From the NCBI RefSeq assembly GCF_009765985.1, contig NZ_LMUM01000015.1, forward strand, positions 248,001 through 312,000: a stretch of 64,000 nt of DNA, given 5' to 3'. Position numbers and translations under genes: made by a program. The notes below the pieces were generated by a model, which did not search any database, was not told the DNA's origin, and saw only the letters and a program-made list of their open reading frames with translations. Each line of letters starts with the position of its first letter. Positions within the stretch are counted from its first letter, which is position 1. This document shows positions 55,915 through 64,000 of this stretch, piece after piece. This DNA is from Acidobacterium sp. S8 (GTDB taxonomy: Bacteria; Acidobacteriota; Terriglobia; Terriglobales; Acidobacteriaceae).

Positions 55915-57810
55915 ATGGACTTACAGGAGAAAATTCGCACTCTGCCGACGCGGCCCGGAGTGTATCTGTACAAGAATGCCGACGGCGAAGTGATCTATGT
56001 CGGCAAGGCCAAGAATCTTCGTTCACGCGTGCGTTCCTACCTGCTGGAAGCGTCACAGGCCAACGCCAAAACCGGCTCGCTGATGCGTGAAGCTATCGAT
56101 CTCGATTACATCCTGGTCGATAACGAACACGAAGCGCTGGCGCTTGAAAACAATCTCATCAAGCAGCGCAAGCCACGCTTCAACATTCTGCTGCGCGACG
56201 ACAAGACCTACCCCTACGTGAAGCTGACACTCGGCGATCGCTATCCGAAGGTCTTTGTCACGCGGCGCCTGCGCAGGGATGGCAGCGCCTATTACGGGCC
56301 TTATTTCCCGGGCAATCTCGCGCATCGCATCGTCGATTTAATTCATCGCAGCTTCTTGATCCCGAGCTGCAAGGTCGATCTCTCGCGCTATCATCCGCGC
56401 CCGTGCCTGCAGTACTACATCAAGCGCTGCCTGGGACCGTGCGTGGAGGGTTTGACCACTCCGGAGGCGTACCGCGAGGCTGTGCGCGACACGCAGCTGT
56501 TTCTTGAAGGACGCAGTGCCGAACTGGGCCGGTCGCTCGAAGAACGGATGCAGGTGGCTGCCATGAGCGAACAGTTTGAGCTTGCGGCAAAGTATCGCGA
56601 CCTGCTGCGCACGGTTTCTGATCTACAGGAGAAGCAGCGCATCGCATCGACGGAAAACGATGACGCCGACGTCTTCGGTTACCACTTCGAGAACCAGATG
56701 CTGGCGGTGAATCTCTTCCACATGCGTGGAGGCAAGATTGTCGATCGCCGCGAATTTTTCTGGGAGGACCTGCCTGAGCTTCTGGAAGTGGATGAAGAAA
56801 ATTCTGTTCCCGCGAATGGCTCGGCTGGGTTTGAAGCAGACGCGTTCTTTTCTGCCTTGCTCAAGCAGCTTTATATCGATCAGCAATATGTGCCGCGCGC
56901 GATCTATGTCCCTGTCGATTTCTCAGATCGCGCAGCTCTCGCCGATCTTCTGAGCACACAGACGCGCCGCAGGATTGAGCTGGCTGTTCCGCAGCGTGGC
57001 GATCGGCGATCACTGGTGGATCTGGTTGGGCAGAACGCCAAGCAGAGCTTCGATCAGCGATTCCGCACATTGCAACCGAGCCAAAAGATCATCCAAGAAG
57101 CGCTGCAGGATGTTCTGGTGCTGCCGGAACTGCCGCGCCGCATCGAGTGTTTTGACATCTCGCACATTCAGGGTGCGGAGACGGTCGCATCGATGGTGGT
57201 GTGGGAAGACGGCGCGATGAAAAAATCCGACTACCGCAAGTTCCAGATCAAGAGCGTGACGGGTGTCGATGATTTTGCGTCGATGCGCGAAGTGGTCACG
57301 CGCCGGTATAAGCGCATCGCGGAAGAAAATAAGCCGATGCCCAGCTTAATCCTGATCGACGGCGGACTCGGCCAGCTGCATGCGGCAGCGGGTGCTCTGG
57401 AAGAGTTGGGATTCACCAGCCAGCCGCTGGCTTCGATTGCCAAGCGCGAAGAGATTATCTACCTCTACGGGCAGGAAGACGATCCCATCGTGCTGGATCG
57501 GAGATCGCCGGTATTGCACCTGATACAGCGGATTCGTGATGAGTCGCACCGCTTTGCCATCAGCTATCATCGCAAGCGTCGCGAGATGCGCGACCGCGAT
57601 TCGGAGCTGCTCAATATTCCTGGTGTCGGCGCGCGAACCCGCACACGCCTGTTGGAACACTTCGGCAGCCTGCGCAGCGTGCAGAGCGCCGATCTTGAAG
57701 CGCTGACTGCGGTCGTATCTCGTAAGACTGCGGAAGAGATTCATGCGCATTTTCACGCAGAGACTACGGCGACGACAGGCCCGTTGCCGATCCTGAACAA
57801 CAATACATAA
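55915..57810 (+). CDS. uvrC: Excinuclease ABC subunit C
   Basis: UvrC (631 aa) is the dual endonuclease of nucleotide excision repair. The N-terminal GIY-YIG domain (PGVYLYKN, IYVGKAKNLRSRV; 14-40) makes the 3' incision. The UVR domain (FELAAKYRDLLRTVSDLQ, near 222-240) binds UvrB. The RNase H-like domain (FDISHIQGAETVASMVVW) makes the 5' incision. The tandem helix-hairpin-helix is at the end (LLNIPGVGARTRTRLLEHFG). The length is normal. ATG 55915 fits. It is followed 52 bp later by a glycosyltransferase gene. Confidence 0.97.
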   Translation: MDLQEKIRTLPTRPGVYLYKNADGEVIYVGKAKNLRSRVRSYLLEASQANAKTGSLMREAIDLDYILVDNEHEALALENNLIKQRKPRFNILLRDDKTYPYVKLTLGDRYPKVFVTRRLRRDGSAYYGPYFPGNLAHRIVDLIHRSFLIPSCKVDLSRYHPRPCLQYYIKRCLGPCVEGLTTPEAYREAVRDTQLFLEGRSAELGRSLEERMQVAAMSEQFELAAKYRDLLRTVSDLQEKQRIASTENDDADVFGYHFENQMLAVNLFHMRGGKIVDRREFFWEDLPELLEVDEENSVPANGSAGFEADAFFSALLKQLYIDQQYVPRAIYVPVDFSDRAALADLLSTQTRRRIELAVPQRGDRRSLVDLVGQNAKQSFDQRFRTLQPSQKIIQEALQDVLVLPELPRRIECFDISHIQGAETVASMVVWEDGAMKKSDYRKFQIKSVTGVDDFASMREVVTRRYKRIAEENKPMPSLILIDGGLGQLHAAAGALEELGFTSQPLASIAKREEIIYLYGQEDDPIVLDRRSPVLHLIQRIRDESHRFAISYHRKRREMRDRDSELLNIPGVGARTRTRLLEHFGSLRSVQSADLEALTAVVSRKTAEEIHAHFHAETTATTGPLPILNNNT

Positions 57811-57861
57811 GTTCTTTTGGAACTTTCGCGGTAAGCCGGCGTAGTGCATGCTGTATACGCA

Positions 57862-59451
57862 ATGGAAATTACACCGTCTATCCCTGCCCGCGCGAGGCTG
57901 CGCTCGATTCTCTGGCTCAGCCTTGTCTTCGCGGCGCTGAAGCTGGCTATCCAGATTGTGGGCAATATTCTTGCGCAGCATGCCGGCTACGGCATCTTTC
58001 GCGACGAGTTGTACTACGTGGTTTGCGGGCAGCGTCTTGCTTTTGGCTATGTCGATCAGCCACCGCTGGTTGCGTTGCAGGCGCGTATTACGGAGATGCT
58101 CTTCGGCCATGACACGATGTGGACGCTGCGGCTCATCTCCGGCATAGCGGGAGCGGCCAAGGTCTTTCTAACTGGCCTGCTGGTCTCGACGCTTGGCGGC
58201 GGACGCCGGGCGGCGGCGCTGGCCATGCTCGCGGTAATCACGGGGGGCGTTTATCTCGGCATCGACAGCTATCTCTCGATGAATTCCTTCGATCCGGTTT
58301 TCTGGATGCTGTGCGCGCTGGCGCTCATCCGCATCGCGCAGTCTGGTTCGCCGCAAGGGATTCGCAACTGGTGGATCGTGTTCGGTCTGAGCGCTGGCCT
58401 CGCATTTGAGAACAAGGATTCCATCGTATTTTTTCTGATTGCGATGCTGGCAGCCCTGCTGCTGACCCCACAGCGCCGCATCCTGGCCAATCGCTGGTTC
58501 GCTGTCGCTGTGGCATTGATTGTCGTGGTGGCGCTCCCGAATTTTCTCTGGCAGGTGCATTATCACTTCCCTACTCTCGAATGGCTGCGCAGGGTGCAGG
58601 CCACAGGTAAGGATGTAAAGCTGCCGCCGCTGCCGTTTATCTTCGGGCAAGTCATGATGCTCACGCCGCATAATGTCCTCCTGTGGCTCACAGGGATGCT
58701 CTGGTTTCTGATTGCTAAGCGGGCACGCGGGCTGCGGTTTCTCGGCGTTTTCTATGTTCTTTTTCTCGCGCTGATGATGGTTCTACACGCGAAGGACTAC
58801 TACCTCGCGCCAGCTTATCCCGTCTTCTTCGCAGCCGGAGCCGTAGTATGGTCTGGATGGGCAGATCATGTTCGCTGGCGTAATGCGCTTATCAGCGCTT
58901 ATGCGGCAATACTTGTCATCGGGCTGGTTGCTTTCTTCCCATTTTCGGTTCCGGTGCTGCCTCCGCAGCAATGGATCGCCTATGCGCAAAAGCTGCACTT
59001 TGCACCGCACGATTCAGAGGTAGAGAAGGACAAGCCGCTGCTGCCGCAGTTTTATGCTGACCGCTTCGGATGGCAGGAGCTCGCAGAGAAAGCCGGGCGC
59101 ATCTATAACGCTCTGCCTCCCAATGAGCGCGCCATCACCGGCGTCTTCGGCCAGAACTATGGCGATGCGGGAGCTATCGATATCCTCGGCCACAAATACG
59201 GCTTGCCCTACGCCATCAGCGGGCACCAGAACTACTGGATCTGGGGGCCACGCAGCTACACAGGCGAGGAGATGATCATCATCACCGATGCGACTCCGGA
59301 GGAGATGAGCCGCTTTTACGCCTCATGCGAGATCAAGGATCGCATGGATAATCCCTGGTCGATGCCTTATGAGCATCGTCCGATTTATTTATGCCGTGGC
59401 AGAAAGGCGACTTATCAGGCAGACTGGAAAGAACTCAAGCTCTATCATTAA
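57862..59451 (+). CDS. GT39/ArnT-like membrane glycosyltransferase
   Basis: A 529-residue polytopic membrane protein. About ten hydrophobic helices are visible. The first periplasmic loop has the acidic catalytic-type motif (YGIFRDELYYVVCGQRLAFG) typical of GT39/PMT_2 enzymes, which use polyprenyl-phosphate sugars. A C-terminal soluble domain includes AITGVFGQNYGDAGAIDILG and HRPIYLCRGRK. The acceptor (lipid A, protein or other glycan) is unknown. ATG 57862 is preferred over GTG 57844. It lies 52 bp after uvrC but the two are functionally unrelated. Confidence 0.8.
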   Translation: MEITPSIPARARLRSILWLSLVFAALKLAIQIVGNILAQHAGYGIFRDELYYVVCGQRLAFGYVDQPPLVALQARITEMLFGHDTMWTLRLISGIAGAAKVFLTGLLVSTLGGGRRAAALAMLAVITGGVYLGIDSYLSMNSFDPVFWMLCALALIRIAQSGSPQGIRNWWIVFGLSAGLAFENKDSIVFFLIAMLAALLLTPQRRILANRWFAVAVALIVVVALPNFLWQVHYHFPTLEWLRRVQATGKDVKLPPLPFIFGQVMMLTPHNVLLWLTGMLWFLIAKRARGLRFLGVFYVLFLALMMVLHAKDYYLAPAYPVFFAAGAVVWSGWADHVRWRNALISAYAAILVIGLVAFFPFSVPVLPPQQWIAYAQKLHFAPHDSEVEKDKPLLPQFYADRFGWQELAEKAGRIYNALPPNERAITGVFGQNYGDAGAIDILGHKYGLPYAISGHQNYWIWGPRSYTGEEMIIITDATPEEMSRFYASCEIKDRMDNPWSMPYEHRPIYLCRGRKATYQADWKELKLYH

Positions 59452-59484
59452 AGCGACTTCTATCAGGTACTGATTACGTTTAGG

Positions 59485-59566
59485 GCGTCATTCTGAGCCG
59501 CAGGCGAGGAATCCCCAGCCAGCATGGCTTAAGATTCTTCCTCCCTTCGGTCGTCAGAATGACGGC
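59485..59566. repeat. Inverted pair of family A repeats
   Basis: GCGTCATTCTGAGCCGCAGG...GAATC (59485-59514) faces GATTCTTCCTCCCTTCGGTC...AGAATGACGGC (59533-59566). It is the same arrangement as after pyrE, here between the glycosyltransferase and the permease gene. Confidence 0.75.
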
Positions 59567-59607
59567 TGTATATACCTGGCAGAAAATTGCTATAGGAGTT
59601 CCGCTCG

Positions 59608-60999
59608 TTGCCTTCAACGCAGGAAGCCACGCAAACACCCGATCTGCCCCGCGTCCTCGGCGCATCGCATGCCACGGCAATTGTCGTAGGCACCATCATC
59701 GGCAGCGGTATTTTTCTTGTACCGCATGAGATGATCCGTGCCGTCGGCAGCTCCAGCCTGCTTTACCTGGCCTGGATTGTCGGCGGCCTGCTCTCGCTCT
59801 TTGGTGCGATGACCTACGCCGAGCTGGGGGCGATGATGCCCTACGCAGGCGGCGAGTATGTGTATATCCGCAGGGCTTATGGCGATCTGCCAGCTTTTCT
59901 CTACATGTGGACGTGGTTTGCCGTAGCCAAGCCCGCCTCCATTGCCAGCGTTACCAGTGGACTTGCGCGCACGCTGGCCATCTTCGGCGTCTTTGCATGG
60001 CTGGAAAAGCCGGTCTTTCATGGCTCAAACGTTCTTTACTGGTCGCAGCTCTTTGCTATTGCCGCAACCTGGCTGATTACCGGACTCAATTATCTCGGCA
60101 TTAAAAAAGCAGGCGACTTCCAACTCTTCTTTACCTGGCTGAAGGGCATTTTGATCGTCGTGATTGCGATCTTCTGTTTCAGCTCGCATACCGGATCGCT
60201 GGCGAATTTCAAAACTTCGTTTACCGGAGCGCAGGGCGGCTTCAGCGGATTTATGGTGGCCATGATCGCCGTGCTCTGGGCCTATGACGGCTGGAACGAT
60301 CTGACCATGGTCGCAGGCGAAGTCAAGCGACCCGAGCGTAGCCTGCCGATCGCGCTCATCGCCGGGCTCTTCATCGTTGGCGCTCTGTATATGGCAACTA
60401 ATGCCGCCATTCAGTACATCCTGCCCGCGGCTCAGATCGCTGCGTCTCCCCGTCCGGCAGTTGCTGCCATGGCGATCGTTTCCGGACATGGCGGAGCCAT
60501 CCTAGTTTCAGCAGCGATGGCGCTGAGCATATTTGTCACTCTCAACGGCACAATTATGTCCGGCGCACGTGTTCCTTTTGCAGCCGCTCGCGACCAGCTC
60601 TTTTTTCGCAGCATTGCGCATATCCATCCGCGATTCCAGAGCCCATCCGTTTCGCTGATTGTCCAGGCTGTGCTCAGTACGTTGTTGCTGCTCGTGGTCG
60701 GCAGATTTCAACAGCTTTTCGAGCTTGCCATCTTTGCCGAATGGCTCTTTTACATGATTACGGCGACGACGATCTTTGTGTATCGCAAGCGCCAGCCGGA
60801 TGCGCCGCGGCCTTATCGGGTGTGGGGTTATCCGGTGCTTCCGGCGCTCTTCGTGGCCGCTTCGGCTGTGCTACTGTATTTTTCCTATAAGGAAAATCTG
60901 CAGAATTCGCTCATCGGGACAGCCATCATTGCAGCCGGGATCCCGCTTTTTTGGTGGATTCGAAAACGATATGCGGGAGCAGCAACACTATCGCTTTAA
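59608..60999 (+). CDS. APC-superfamily amino acid permease
   Basis: A 463-residue transporter with about twelve membrane helices. The first helix carries GTIIGSGIFLVPHEM, the substrate-site signature of the APC/LAT type. The later DGWNDLTMVAGEVKRPERSL segment contains the helix 6 region found in exchangers. It probably transports a neutral or cationic amino acid by exchange or symport. The substrate is unclear. The start is TTG 59608 with an AGGAG site 10 nt upstream. It is flanked by family A repeats on both sides. Confidence 0.88.
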   Translation: MPSTQEATQTPDLPRVLGASHATAIVVGTIIGSGIFLVPHEMIRAVGSSSLLYLAWIVGGLLSLFGAMTYAELGAMMPYAGGEYVYIRRAYGDLPAFLYMWTWFAVAKPASIASVTSGLARTLAIFGVFAWLEKPVFHGSNVLYWSQLFAIAATWLITGLNYLGIKKAGDFQLFFTWLKGILIVVIAIFCFSSHTGSLANFKTSFTGAQGGFSGFMVAMIAVLWAYDGWNDLTMVAGEVKRPERSLPIALIAGLFIVGALYMATNAAIQYILPAAQIAASPRPAVAAMAIVSGHGGAILVSAAMALSIFVTLNGTIMSGARVPFAAARDQLFFRSIAHIHPRFQSPSVSLIVQAVLSTLLLLVVGRFQQLFELAIFAEWLFYMITATTIFVYRKRQPDAPRPYRVWGYPVLPALFVAASAVLLYFSYKENLQNSLIGTAIIAAGIPLFWWIRKRYAGAATLSL

Positions 61000-61001
61000 A
61001 C

Positions 61002-61036
61002 GAGGATTCCTCCCGTTGGTCGTCAGAATGACAGCC
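61002..61036 (-). repeat. REP-like repeat, family A (single arm)
   Basis: GAGGATTCCTCCCGTTGGTC followed by GTCAGAATGACAGC is the reverse-complement arm of the family. It lies directly after the permease stop, between convergent permease and glgA genes. Confidence 0.6.
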
Positions 61037-61060
61037 GCTTTTACCTGCTAAAAGACTCTG

Positions 61061-62515
61061 TTAGCTTCTGCGACGCGCTACTTCTTCATATACTGCAACG
61101 TACTCAACCGCAGGCTTTGTCCAGGAGTAGTCCACTGCCATGCCGTTACGCATCAGCGTTTGCCATGTTTCTTTATCCCGAAAGACGCCTAATGCCCGCT
61201 GCACTGCTTTCAGATAGTCATCAGCATAGTAGTTGGCGAACTTGAAGCCGGTGCCGGTCTGCGCCTCAGGATTCCACTCTTCCACGGTATCTTCGAGGCC
61301 GCCCGTCGCTCGCACCACGGGCACCGTACCATAGCGAAGGCTGTAAATCTGGTTCAAGCCGCACGGCTCGTAACGCGAAGGCATCAGGTATATATCTGAA
61401 CCCGCGAGCACTTTGTGGGCCAGCGTCTCGTCATAGGCGATGCGAACAGAAATTTTCTCAGGAAAGCGTTCATCGAGCGAGCGGAAGAGATTTTCATAAT
61501 AAGGCTCGCCGGTTCCCAGCACGATGAGAAAAATATTCTCGTGGACCAGCCGTTCGATGATCTGCGCCGTAAGATCAAAACCCTTCTGCGTGGCCAGCCG
61601 GGAGACCATACCGAGTACCACGGCGTCCTCGTTCACATGCGAGGCTCCAAAAGCGTGTAGCAGGTCTTTTTTGCATTCCGCCTTACCGCTGAGATCGGCA
61701 GGCGTGTAATGCGCGGCGATCTTGCCGTCGCTTTCCGGATCCCATTTGCTGTAATCGACTCCATTCAAAATGCCGCGTAGATCGCTCCCACGCTTCTGCA
61801 GCGTGCTCTCCAGACCGTTGCCGTACTCCGGCGTCTGAATCTCCTTTGCATAGGTGTGGCTCACCGTCGTGAGCATGTCGGAGTACACCACGCCACCCTT
61901 GAGAAAATTGAAGGTGTTGTAAAACTCCAGCTTGTCCATGGTGAAGATCTCCCACGGCAGCAGTAATTTCTTCGTTGTCTCAGGTGGAAACCAACCTTGG
62001 TATCCCGCGTTGTGAATGGTCAACACGGTTCCGGCATTGCGCAGCGCCGGGTCGAAATAATAGATGGTTCGCAGGTATACCGGCAGCATCGCTGCCTGCC
62101 AGTCGTGCACGTGAAAGACATCCGGCACGCCGAGTTCTTTGCTTGCTTCGAGCACTGAGCGGCAGAAGAGTCCGAAGCGCTCCCAGTTATCCAGATAGTC
62201 GCCAGCCGCCGTCGAGTACACGCCTTCACGATCGAAAAGCTCAGGGCAGTCGATAAAGTAGTACTGCACACCATCGATTTTGCCGCCATCCACAACCGCT
62301 ACGAAGCGGTTGTAGTCTTCAAATGGAATAGTGATGCTGGATATGGCTATCTTCTTTTCCGGGAAATGGCTCTGCACCTGGCGAAAGAAGGGGATATATA
62401 CGGTGACCTGGTGACCGCTCTTCGCCACCTCTTTCGGAAGTGAACCAACCACGTCGGCTAAACCGCCGGTCTTTATAAATGGCACGCATTCCGATGCGGC
62501 GAAAACAATGTGCAT
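61061..62515 (-). CDS. glgA: Glycogen synthase (ADP-glucose type)
   Basis: GlgA (484 aa) elongates alpha-1,4 glucan from ADP-glucose. The N-terminal KTGGLADVV motif contains the ADP-glucose-binding K15. Other GT5 landmarks are DVFHVHDWQAAMLPVYL, LTIHNAGYQGWFP, GVDYSKWDPESD, and the C-terminal MPSRYEPCGLNQIYSLRYG with TGGLEDTVEEW. The length is normal for bacterial GlgA. It is monocistronic on the minus strand and divergent from rsmA (95 bp between starts). glgX is at 26.7 kb, while glgB, glgC and glgP are not in this window. Confidence 0.95.
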   Translation of the reverse strand: MHIVFAASECVPFIKTGGLADVVGSLPKEVAKSGHQVTVYIPFFRQVQSHFPEKKIAISSITIPFEDYNRFVAVVDGGKIDGVQYYFIDCPELFDREGVYSTAAGDYLDNWERFGLFCRSVLEASKELGVPDVFHVHDWQAAMLPVYLRTIYYFDPALRNAGTVLTIHNAGYQGWFPPETTKKLLLPWEIFTMDKLEFYNTFNFLKGGVVYSDMLTTVSHTYAKEIQTPEYGNGLESTLQKRGSDLRGILNGVDYSKWDPESDGKIAAHYTPADLSGKAECKKDLLHAFGASHVNEDAVVLGMVSRLATQKGFDLTAQIIERLVHENIFLIVLGTGEPYYENLFRSLDERFPEKISVRIAYDETLAHKVLAGSDIYLMPSRYEPCGLNQIYSLRYGTVPVVRATGGLEDTVEEWNPEAQTGTGFKFANYYADDYLKAVQRALGVFRDKETWQTLMRNGMAVDYSWTKPAVEYVAVYEEVARRRS

Positions 62516-62610
62516 GTGGGTAATCGCTCCCTTAATTTGTCCGTATCATGCTTAAAGAAGCCAGCAGCTCCAGCACGATTGTCTCATTGTCAGTGATCAA
62601 CTTAAATAAG

Positions 62611-63396
62611 ATGCCGCAGAAAGCAAAATTAGGTCAGAACTTTCTTGTCGATCCCAGCGCTCGCATACGCATCGTAGAAGCGCTTGGCGATATCTCGCAA
62701 AAAACTGTTGTCGAAATTGGTCCGGGCAAAGCTGCCATCACTGAACTGCTGGCGCAAAGAGCGCGCAAGTTGATTGCAGTGGAACTCGACCGCGAGCTTG
62801 CACCATTGCTCAGCGAGAAGTTCACCGATGCCCCGGTAGAGATTATCGAGCAGGACATTCTCACCGTCGACCTTGCTGCATTGCGCGGAAGCAGCGAAGA
62901 CAAGCTGCTCGTCGTCGGCAATCTTCCTTACTACATCACGTCGGATATCCTGCTGCATCTTTTCCGCTACCACGACGCAATCTCGCGCGCTGTCGTGATG
63001 ATGCAGCGCGAAGTGGGAGACCGCGTCGCCGCTGCGCCGGGATCGAGCGATTACGGGTCGCTATCGGCCACGACGCAGCTCTACGCCAAAGTAGAGGATC
63101 TTCTGACGCTGCCGCCGAATGCCTTCTCGCCCCCGCCGAAGGTCCATTCCAGCGTGCTGCGGTTGACCTTCGCCCCGCGTTTTGAAGAGCTGCATGTCGA
63201 TCCCCAGGGCTTCATCGCATTTCTCCGTCAATGCTTCGCGCAGAAGCGCAAGACGCTGGCGAATAATCTGCGGGCTGCAGGCGTTGAAGCGGCTCGTATC
63301 AGCGCCGCTGCGGCCAGCGCAGGAATCTCGCCCCTGGCGCGCGCGGAAGCGTTGCCGCTGGAGGCGATGGCAAAGCTGTACCGATCACTCAAATAA
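62611..63396 (+). CDS. rsmA: 16S rRNA dimethyladenosine transferase RsmA (KsgA)
   Basis: RsmA (261 aa from ATG 62611) dimethylates A1518 and A1519 in helix 45 of 16S rRNA using SAM. The N-terminal LGQNFLVDPS block, SAM motif EIGPGKAAIT, and motif IV NLPYYITSD are all present. The C-terminal helical domain contains RQCFAQKRKTLANNL. The frame extends upstream to ATG 62548 but the extra 21 residues have no family support. ATG 62611 starts PQKAKLGQNF, as expected. It ends at a strong bidirectional terminator. Confidence 0.94.
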   Translation: MPQKAKLGQNFLVDPSARIRIVEALGDISQKTVVEIGPGKAAITELLAQRARKLIAVELDRELAPLLSEKFTDAPVEIIEQDILTVDLAALRGSSEDKLLVVGNLPYYITSDILLHLFRYHDAISRAVVMMQREVGDRVAAAPGSSDYGSLSATTQLYAKVEDLLTLPPNAFSPPPKVHSSVLRLTFAPRFEELHVDPQGFIAFLRQCFAQKRKTLANNLRAAGVEAARISAAAASAGISPLARAEALPLEAMAKLYRSLK

Positions 63397-63397
63397 A

Positions 63398-63429
63398 AAG
63401 GCTGCCGCAACTCTTGATGCGGCAGCCTT
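63398..63429. terminator. Bidirectional intrinsic terminator
   Basis: A perfect 12-bp stem AAGGCTGCCGCA/TGCGGCAGCCTT lies directly after rsmA and 27 bp before the stop of the minus-strand gene. On the minus strand it is followed by TTTTTATTT, the stronger T-run. Confidence 0.85.
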
Positions 63430-63456
63430 CCTGCTTACAGACTTCACTGGCTGGCT

Positions 63457-64000
63457 TTAGTGAACATGAGCTCCACCACCGCCGCTGGCCACCGCACCGG
63501 AAGATGCCGAAGCGCCGGAGAACGACGGAGCAGAAGAAGCGTGAGCACCCGACGACATGGACGAAGTTGACGATGAGCTGCTGCTCATCATCGCGCCGCT
63601 GCTGCTGGGAGCTGCGTGATAGGTCGGCGGAGCCGAAAAATGCGGAGGAGCAGCAAAAGTACTCCGCGGCATCCCGGATGAAAGCGTACTGCGCGGCTGA
63701 TTCGCCACGGGCAGCGCTCCGGACGACAAGGATAAGCCGTGGCCGCCCTGTACGGGCATCGCTCCCGAATGAGCGATCGGCGGCATGGCAGATCCTGAAG
63801 CTACGCGGAAGCTTTCACCCAGTGGTCCCGTCGTTCTCGGCTGCACTGATGTTTCGATCGGCTGGAGCGTCTTGCCTTCAAATTTGAAGTGAGTTGCCAC
63901 CGGCTTTTCGCCGCCGACTGTGCGGTATTGAAACTTGCCGGGATCACGGTTGACTGGAATCAATCTTTCGGCGGGCAGTCTCGGTTCAGGCCCGCGAACC
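63457..64000 (-). CDS. C-terminal part of a low-complexity protein (runs off the window edge)
   Basis: The frame is open from the window edge to the stop at 63457, so the visible 180 or so residues are the C-terminal part. The TTG at 63963 is not a start, since coding character continues upstream (PEPRLPAERLIPVNRDPGKF). The N-terminal part has RTVGGEKPVATHFKFEGKTL. The rest is Ser/Ala/Gly/Pro-rich, with a poly-Ser tract and a glycine-histidine end (SGGGGAHVH). It resembles the disordered tail of an envelope protein. No function is assignable. Confidence 0.6.
   Translation of the reverse strand, partial: VRGPEPRLPAERLIPVNRDPGKFQYRTVGGEKPVATHFKFEGKTLQPIETSVQPRTTGPLGESFRVASGSAMPPIAHSGAMPVQGGHGLSLSSGALPVANQPRSTLSSGMPRSTFAAPPHFSAPPTYHAAPSSSGAMMSSSSSSTSSMSSGAHASSAPSFSGASASSGAVASGGGGAHVH

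Overview
The window looks like a chromosomal segment of an Acidobacteriota bacterium, most likely class Terriglobia (Acidobacteriaceae-like). The evidence is a large Oar-type TonB-dependent receptor with an N-terminal carboxypeptidase-regulatory domain, a long orphan MacB/FtsX permease of the acidobacterial duplicated (ADOP) type, moderately high GC, many TTG/GTG starts, and families of hairpin-forming intergenic repeats. I see no rRNA, tRNA, CRISPR array, phage or insertion sequence. The gene content is mostly housekeeping with interspersed accessory genes.

Layout. 0-4.4 kb: phosphoglycolate phosphatase, Oar-like outer-membrane receptor, then a gene-free, repeat-rich stretch. 4.4-9.1 kb: uvrB, a small GNAT protein, an exported FG-GAP/VCBS protein and a DUF1080 gene broken by a frameshift and an amber stop. 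9.2-13.3 kb: a tightly coupled cytochrome c maturation operon (ccmF, ccmH, a CcmI-like small protein, a membrane-anchored carboxypeptidase-regulatory protein). 14.1-18.0 kb: dnaX, ybaB/ebfC and recR, with a self-contained MerR/GyrI-like regulator gene between ybaB and recR. 18.1-26.6 kb: signalling and transport. There is a lone receiver, an ABC importer (ATPase plus double permease, no binding protein), a CHASE3 histidine kinase, a receiver, a receiver-PAS-kinase hybrid, and an unusual receiver-like/DUF3052 fusion. 26.6-29.9 kb: glgX and a Gfo/Idh/MocA oxidoreductase. 30.4-34.4 kb: ADOP permease, a small membrane protein, and ccmC with a previously uncalled 36-residue ccmD-like gene.

34.4-39.4 kb: a tandem two-hairpin repeat, an ECF sigma operon (sigma factor, membrane protein, exported protein), glutaredoxin, a TonB-like protein, a cupin, another tandem repeat, tadA and a dihydrofolate-reductase-like gene. 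39.7-48.2 kb: an Orn/Lys/Arg decarboxylase, a DUF1761-DUF4126-ubiX operon, a receiver, a NUDIX hydrolase, a nitroreductase and exported proteins of unknown function. 48.5-57.8 kb: uvrA with a CPBP protease, a COG4299 acyltransferase-like protein, DinB, pyrE, an OmpA lipoprotein and uvrC. 57.9-64 kb: a GT39-type glycosyltransferase, an amino-acid permease, glgA, rsmA and the C-terminal part of a low-complexity protein that runs off the edge.

How the genes fit together. All three UvrABC excinuclease genes lie in one window, at separate loci. Cytochrome c maturation (System I) is split between 9-13 kb and 33.5-34.4 kb. Glycogen synthesis (glgA) and debranching (glgX) are both present but far apart. 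The regulatory part that most deserves a second look is 21.9-26.6 kb (phosphorelay plus DUF3052 fusion), together with the MerR gene inside dnaX-ybaB-recR. The MerR gene appears to have its own 19-bp-spacer promoter and probably a leaderless transcript.
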